The position numbers and the translations under genes are program-made. A DNA stretch of 16,583 bases, from positions 1 to 16,583 of the forward strand of contig NZCH01000121.1 of the NCBI GenBank assembly GCA_002688155.1, written 5' to 3'. Under the pieces are notes generated by a model, which worked only from the letters and a program-made list of their open reading frames with translations, searched no databases and was not told the DNA's origin. Shown here in pieces: positions 13,525 through 16,583 of this stretch. The stretch comes from Phycisphaerae bacterium (GTDB taxonomy: Bacteria; Planctomycetota; Phycisphaerae; Phycisphaerales; Phycisphaeraceae). Numbering within the stretch: position 1 is the stretch's first letter; each line of letters starts with the position of its first letter.

Positions 13525-15030
13525 ATGCCACAGCGTTACCGACGCATCGGACATTTCAAAGACGTCACCACATTTCGCGCGCAACTGGGCGAACTGGGCG
13601 TCGTGTTGCCGATGGACGACGTGATACTTTCGGCCATGCAGCGGTCACCGATGGGGCTGCCGTGCACCGTTGGCGGGTTCACCGTTGGTAATCGCTGGTG
13701 CATTCATCCGATGGAAGGCTGGGACGCAACGTCCGATGGCCTGCCGAGTGAACACACGATTCGCCGGTGGCATAACTTTGGCCTAAGCGGCGCGAAGCTG
13801 ATTTGGGGCGGTGAGGCCGTTGCCGTTCAGCGGGACGGGCGGGCAAACCCGAATCAGCTTTGCTATGCGCCGGGCAACGTCGACGGGATGCGTGAGTTGC
13901 GCCGCACGCTCGTCGATGCACACGCCACGCGATTCGGCAACACGGACGACCTGCTGGTCGGTCTGCAACTGACCCACTCAGGCCGGTTCTGCCGGCCAAA
14001 CGACAAAGTGCGCCTCGAGCCGCGCATCGCCTACCACCATCTGTTGCTCGACAAGAAATTCAACATTGATCCCGACGACGATTCAGTCGTGCTGACCGAT
14101 GACGATCTGAAGCGCATGATCGACAACTACATCACGTGCGCGACGATGGCGGCCGACGTCGGTTTCCAATTCGTCGACGTGAAGCATTGCCATGGCTACC
14201 TCGGCCACGAACTGCTGTCAGCGTACAACCGGCCCGGTCCGTTCGGCGGCGATCTGGAAGGGCGCACGAAGTTTCTGCGCGACATTGTTGCCGGTATTCG
14301 CGCGCGGCGTCCGCAACTGATGATCGGTGTACGGCTTTCGGTGTTTGATGTGCCGCCGTTTCACCCTGACCCGGCCGTTGGTGTCGCACAGGACGGCAAA
14401 CTCGGGCCTGGTGTACCCGATGACTTTGCTCAAGCGATGCCGAACTATCCCGGCTTTGGTTGTAAACGGGACGCCCCGCTTACGCCCGACCTGACCGAGC
14501 CGGTGCGCTTACTCGAAATAATGCGCGACGACCTTGGTGTGGCAATCGTGAACCTGTCTGCGGGCAGCCCTTACTACAACCCGCACATTCAAAGGCCCGC
14601 GTTTTTCCCGCCCAGCGACGGCTACCAGCCGCCGGAGGACCCGATCGTGGGCTGCGTCCGGCAGGTTCAGGTCGTTCGTGAGTTGAAACAGCGTGTGCCC
14701 GGCCTTCCGATGGTCGGCACGGCGTACACCTATTTTCAGGAATACCTCCCGCATGTCGCACAGGCGGTGGTACGCGACGGATGGGTTGACTTTGTTGGTG
14801 TCGGCCGGCTCGTGCTGTCCTACCCCGATCTGCCCGCCGACACGCTCGAAACCGGCAGCCTGCAAAAGCCCAATCTCCTGTGCCGAACGTTCAGCGACTG
14901 CACCACCGCGCCGCGCAACGGCATGATCTCCGGGTGTTTCCCGTTGGACGATTACTACAAGGAGTTGCCGGAAGCGGAACAACTCAAAGATGTTAAGCGG
15001 GCGATACGGGAGCGGCTGAAAGTGTTGTGA
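13525..15030 (+). CDS. Old Yellow Enzyme-type NADH:flavin oxidoreductase
   Basis: A 501-residue FMN-dependent oxidoreductase with the Old Yellow Enzyme TIM barrel. Visible landmarks are GNRWCIHPMEGWDA (from G55, the FMN-binding NR...PM segment), QLTHSGR (148-154, with the His-x-Gly-Arg pattern) and VKHCHGYLGHELLSAYNRPGPFGGDLEGRTKF (219-250, matching the family's HG.GYL..F..N.R.D.YGG..ENR block). GVAIVNLSAGS and DFVGVGR follow further on. The tail carries C453, C459 and C471, the first two in CRTFSDC. This is not the CxxC spacing of the iron-sulfur dienoyl-CoA reductases, and the extra NAD-binding half of those enzymes is absent. The frame is open from 13273, but ATG 13525 starts at the first domain-like residues and follows the promoter; it has no SD. 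The substrate is unknown. It is divergent from hpnC, so a link to isoprenoid lipids is possible but unproven. Confidence 0.88.
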   Translation: MPQRYRRIGHFKDVTTFRAQLGELGVVLPMDDVILSAMQRSPMGLPCTVGGFTVGNRWCIHPMEGWDATSDGLPSEHTIRRWHNFGLSGAKLIWGGEAVAVQRDGRANPNQLCYAPGNVDGMRELRRTLVDAHATRFGNTDDLLVGLQLTHSGRFCRPNDKVRLEPRIAYHHLLLDKKFNIDPDDDSVVLTDDDLKRMIDNYITCATMAADVGFQFVDVKHCHGYLGHELLSAYNRPGPFGGDLEGRTKFLRDIVAGIRARRPQLMIGVRLSVFDVPPFHPDPAVGVAQDGKLGPGVPDDFAQAMPNYPGFGCKRDAPLTPDLTEPVRLLEIMRDDLGVAIVNLSAGSPYYNPHIQRPAFFPPSDGYQPPEDPIVGCVRQVQVVRELKQRVPGLPMVGTAYTYFQEYLPHVAQAVVRDGWVDFVGVGRLVLSYPDLPADTLETGSLQKPNLLCRTFSDCTTAPRNGMISGCFPLDDYYKELPEAEQLKDVKRAIRERLKVL

Positions 15031-15045
15031 TGCCGGTATGAAGGT

Positions 15046-15069
15046 GACGTGGAGTCAACACGTCTTTTT
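15046..15069 (+). terminator. Intrinsic terminator after the flavin oxidoreductase
   Basis: GACGTG (15046-15051), a 7-nt loop and CACGTC (15059-15064) form a six-base-pair stem followed directly by TTTTT (15065-15069), 15 bp after the stop codon. The stem is short but the arrangement is that of a Rho-independent terminator. It lies between convergent genes. Confidence 0.6.
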
Positions 15070-15118
15070 CAGCTCGGTCACTTGCGACCGGATAAAAGCA
15101 AATGCATCTGTTGCGACT

Positions 15119-16583
15119 TCACTCCTGCACCTCACCCGGTCGCGGCGCGCGCAGCAGCACGTGATCGTCTTCCTCCAAACCACCTTCGATCGCGACATAC
15201 GTCTCGCTGGCGCGTCCGAGTTTGATGATCCGCCGTTCGACTTTCCCATGGCCAGCCGGGACGTAACAAAAACTGTCCTTCCCTTCGGCGAACACGGCCT
15301 GCACGGGCACGGTCTTCGCGTTGTCGACCTGACCGACCGTGATCGTTGCCGTGCAGCGCATCGCCGGCTTGAGTGAAACCTTGTCGCCCAGTGCCTCGAG
15401 AGGCAGTTGAATCTTTACGTCGTATTCGCGCAGCTCGGGGTTCATCCAACCACCGTCCTCAGCCATCGTGCCGATCTGGGTCACGGTGCCTTTGACCCGC
15501 TCGTCCGCGTGCGCGTCGATAGTGATGACTGCAGTCTGGTCTACCTTTACCTGCGGGATCACCGCCTCGTGGACCTTGACGGTCGCGAGCATGTCGCGCG
15601 TGTCGGGCAGGATGAAGATCGTCTCATTGAACCCGATCTGCCGGCCCTGGCGAATCGGATCGCGCCTTCGCCAGCGCGGACCCACCGACGTGCCGTACAC
15701 CACCAATCCGTCCTTGGGCGCCTTGATCACCGTTGCATCGAGCTGTTCGCGCAGTTTCGCGAGCCGATCTTCACGAATCTTCAGGGATCGCTGCTTGCTC
15801 GACAATTTCGCGTGCGTTTGTGCCAGCTCGCTTTCGTTTTGGCGCTGCACGCGGTCAAGTTCGGCCGTGGCCTGTTCGACGTCCGTGACGAACTTGCGCC
15901 TTTCCTTCGGGTAGGTGTATTTCTCGTACACGTCGATATCGATCATGGCGATCTCGAATTTATTTTTCCATTCGAGCACGCTGTCCTCTCCCGCCTCGAG
16001 CTCGCTTTTGCTGATGTACTTGTCCTCGTACAGTTTCTTCGAGTATTCGAGGTCGCGCTTGTAGCGCGCGAATTTGCGTTTGGCTTCTTCATGCGCCAGC
16101 TCAAGGCGTTTGCGTTCCTTGATGACGTCGCCCTGTTCCCATTTGGCCAGATCCAGTTTCGCCAGTTCGAGTTTGACCTGCACGTCTTTGAGCCGGCTGC
16201 CCGCTTCGCTCTTTTTGATCGCCAGGTCCTGCTCGGCGGCGACCTGGTCGGCGGTCGCGTTCTCGACGTTCAGCTCCTCCTGCTCGACGCGGTTGCGAAT
16301 CTCATCGTCTGCCAGTCGCGCGATCACGTCGCCTTCTTTCGCGACGGTGCCTTCGTCGACGATCTCCGTAATGGTGGTTTGGCCTTCGACTTTGTTCTTT
16401 ATTTCAACCTTTTCCTTGGCTTCCAGTTCTCCGGTCGACACGATGGTAATCGGGAAGCTTCGCCGGCTGACGGTGTACCACGTGGTGCCCGACGTATCGT
16501 TCGCCGTCTCATCGGCGCCCACGAGCATGCTCCAACCCAGGACGACGGCGACCACCACGAGCGCAACAATCGCCGCAGCGCCA
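15119..16583 (-). CDS. Periplasmic adaptor protein, HlyD/MacA-like (5' end outside window)
   Basis: Membrane-fusion subunit of an export pump; it would link an inner-membrane transporter to the outer envelope. 488 codons are visible and the frame is still open at the right edge. The GTG at 16558 lies inside the membrane helix (IVALVVVAVVLGWSMLV), so the true start is beyond the window. After the helix comes the first half of the lipoyl-like domain (VEIKNKVEGQ to KEGDVIARL, about 16430-16320). A long charged coiled-coil hairpin follows (about 16300-15745), then the second lipoyl half (VIKAPKDGLVVYG, about 15730-15695) and beta-barrel and membrane-proximal domains to TSD-like ETYVAIEGGLEEDD near the end. 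This order is diagnostic. An ABC permease and ATPase (MacB-type) might lie outside the window, but none is visible here, and the substrate is unknown. Confidence 0.9.
   Translation of the reverse strand, partial: GAAAIVALVVVAVVLGWSMLVGADETANDTSGTTWYTVSRRSFPITIVSTGELEAKEKVEIKNKVEGQTTITEIVDEGTVAKEGDVIARLADDEIRNRVEQEELNVENATADQVAAEQDLAIKKSEAGSRLKDVQVKLELAKLDLAKWEQGDVIKERKRLELAHEEAKRKFARYKRDLEYSKKLYEDKYISKSELEAGEDSVLEWKNKFEIAMIDIDVYEKYTYPKERRKFVTDVEQATAELDRVQRQNESELAQTHAKLSSKQRSLKIREDRLAKLREQLDATVIKAPKDGLVVYGTSVGPRWRRRDPIRQGRQIGFNETIFILPDTRDMLATVKVHEAVIPQVKVDQTAVITIDAHADERVKGTVTQIGTMAEDGGWMNPELREYDVKIQLPLEALGDKVSLKPAMRCTATITVGQVDNAKTVPVQAVFAEGKDSFCYVPAGHGKVERRIIKLGRASETYVAIEGGLEEDDHVLLRAPRPGEVQE

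Noticed and set aside
15070..15118. Terminator for the periplasmic adaptor gene
   Set aside because: CGGTC/GACCG gives only five base pairs and no T-run follows on the minus strand.

Overview
The window is GC-rich, densely coded bacterial DNA. The likely source is a member of the Planctomycetota, possibly Phycisphaerae-like. Three things point there: a secreted protein ending in a PEP-CTERM anchor of the 'PEP, hydrophobic stretch, four arginines' kind; complete HpnC/HpnD/HpnE-type squalene genes; and a mix of starts with good Shine-Dalgarno (SD) sequences and starts with none. No marker gene such as rRNA is present, so the taxonomy is an inference. I see no tRNA, rRNA, mobile element or CRISPR array.

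Left block (1-8733), envelope and signalling. Reading leftwards on the minus strand there are two groups. The right-hand group is an outer-membrane beta-barrel of the alginate-export type (7279-8733), a small lipoprotein of unrecognised family (6599-7246) and a FecR-domain protein (5259-6500). The left-hand group is a second FecR-domain protein (2609-3610) and a CHASE2-class III nucleotide cyclase (2542 to beyond the left edge). Between the groups, on the plus strand, is a PEP-CTERM surface protein (3999-5156) with its own promoter and a long leader that may be structured. The two FecR proteins are clear paralogues in their core domain. The simplest reading is an envelope-associated system. 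Exported FecR proteins, a lipoprotein and a barrel sit at the cell surface or periplasm, and the CHASE2 receptor reports to the cytoplasm by making a cyclic nucleotide. That functional link is inferred from gene order.

Middle block (8967-13375), all on the minus strand: hpnC, hpnD and hpnE, then, after a gap, yggS (pyridoxal phosphate homeostasis). HpnC, HpnD and HpnE convert two farnesyl diphosphates to squalene via presqualene diphosphate and hydroxysqualene. hpnC and hpnD overlap as ATGA, and hpnD and hpnE may overlap as GTGA, so they are a translationally coupled operon. No squalene-hopene cyclase or downstream carotenoid gene is visible, so the end product (hopanoid, sterol or C30 carotenoid) cannot be read from this window.

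Right block (13376-16583). A short divergent intergenic region with an AT-rich promoter core and a perfect TTCG-loop hairpin separates hpnC from a plus-strand Old-Yellow-Enzyme-type flavin oxidoreductase (13525-15030), which ends at a small intrinsic terminator. A convergent, incomplete gene for a periplasmic adaptor (HlyD/MacA-like) runs off the right edge.
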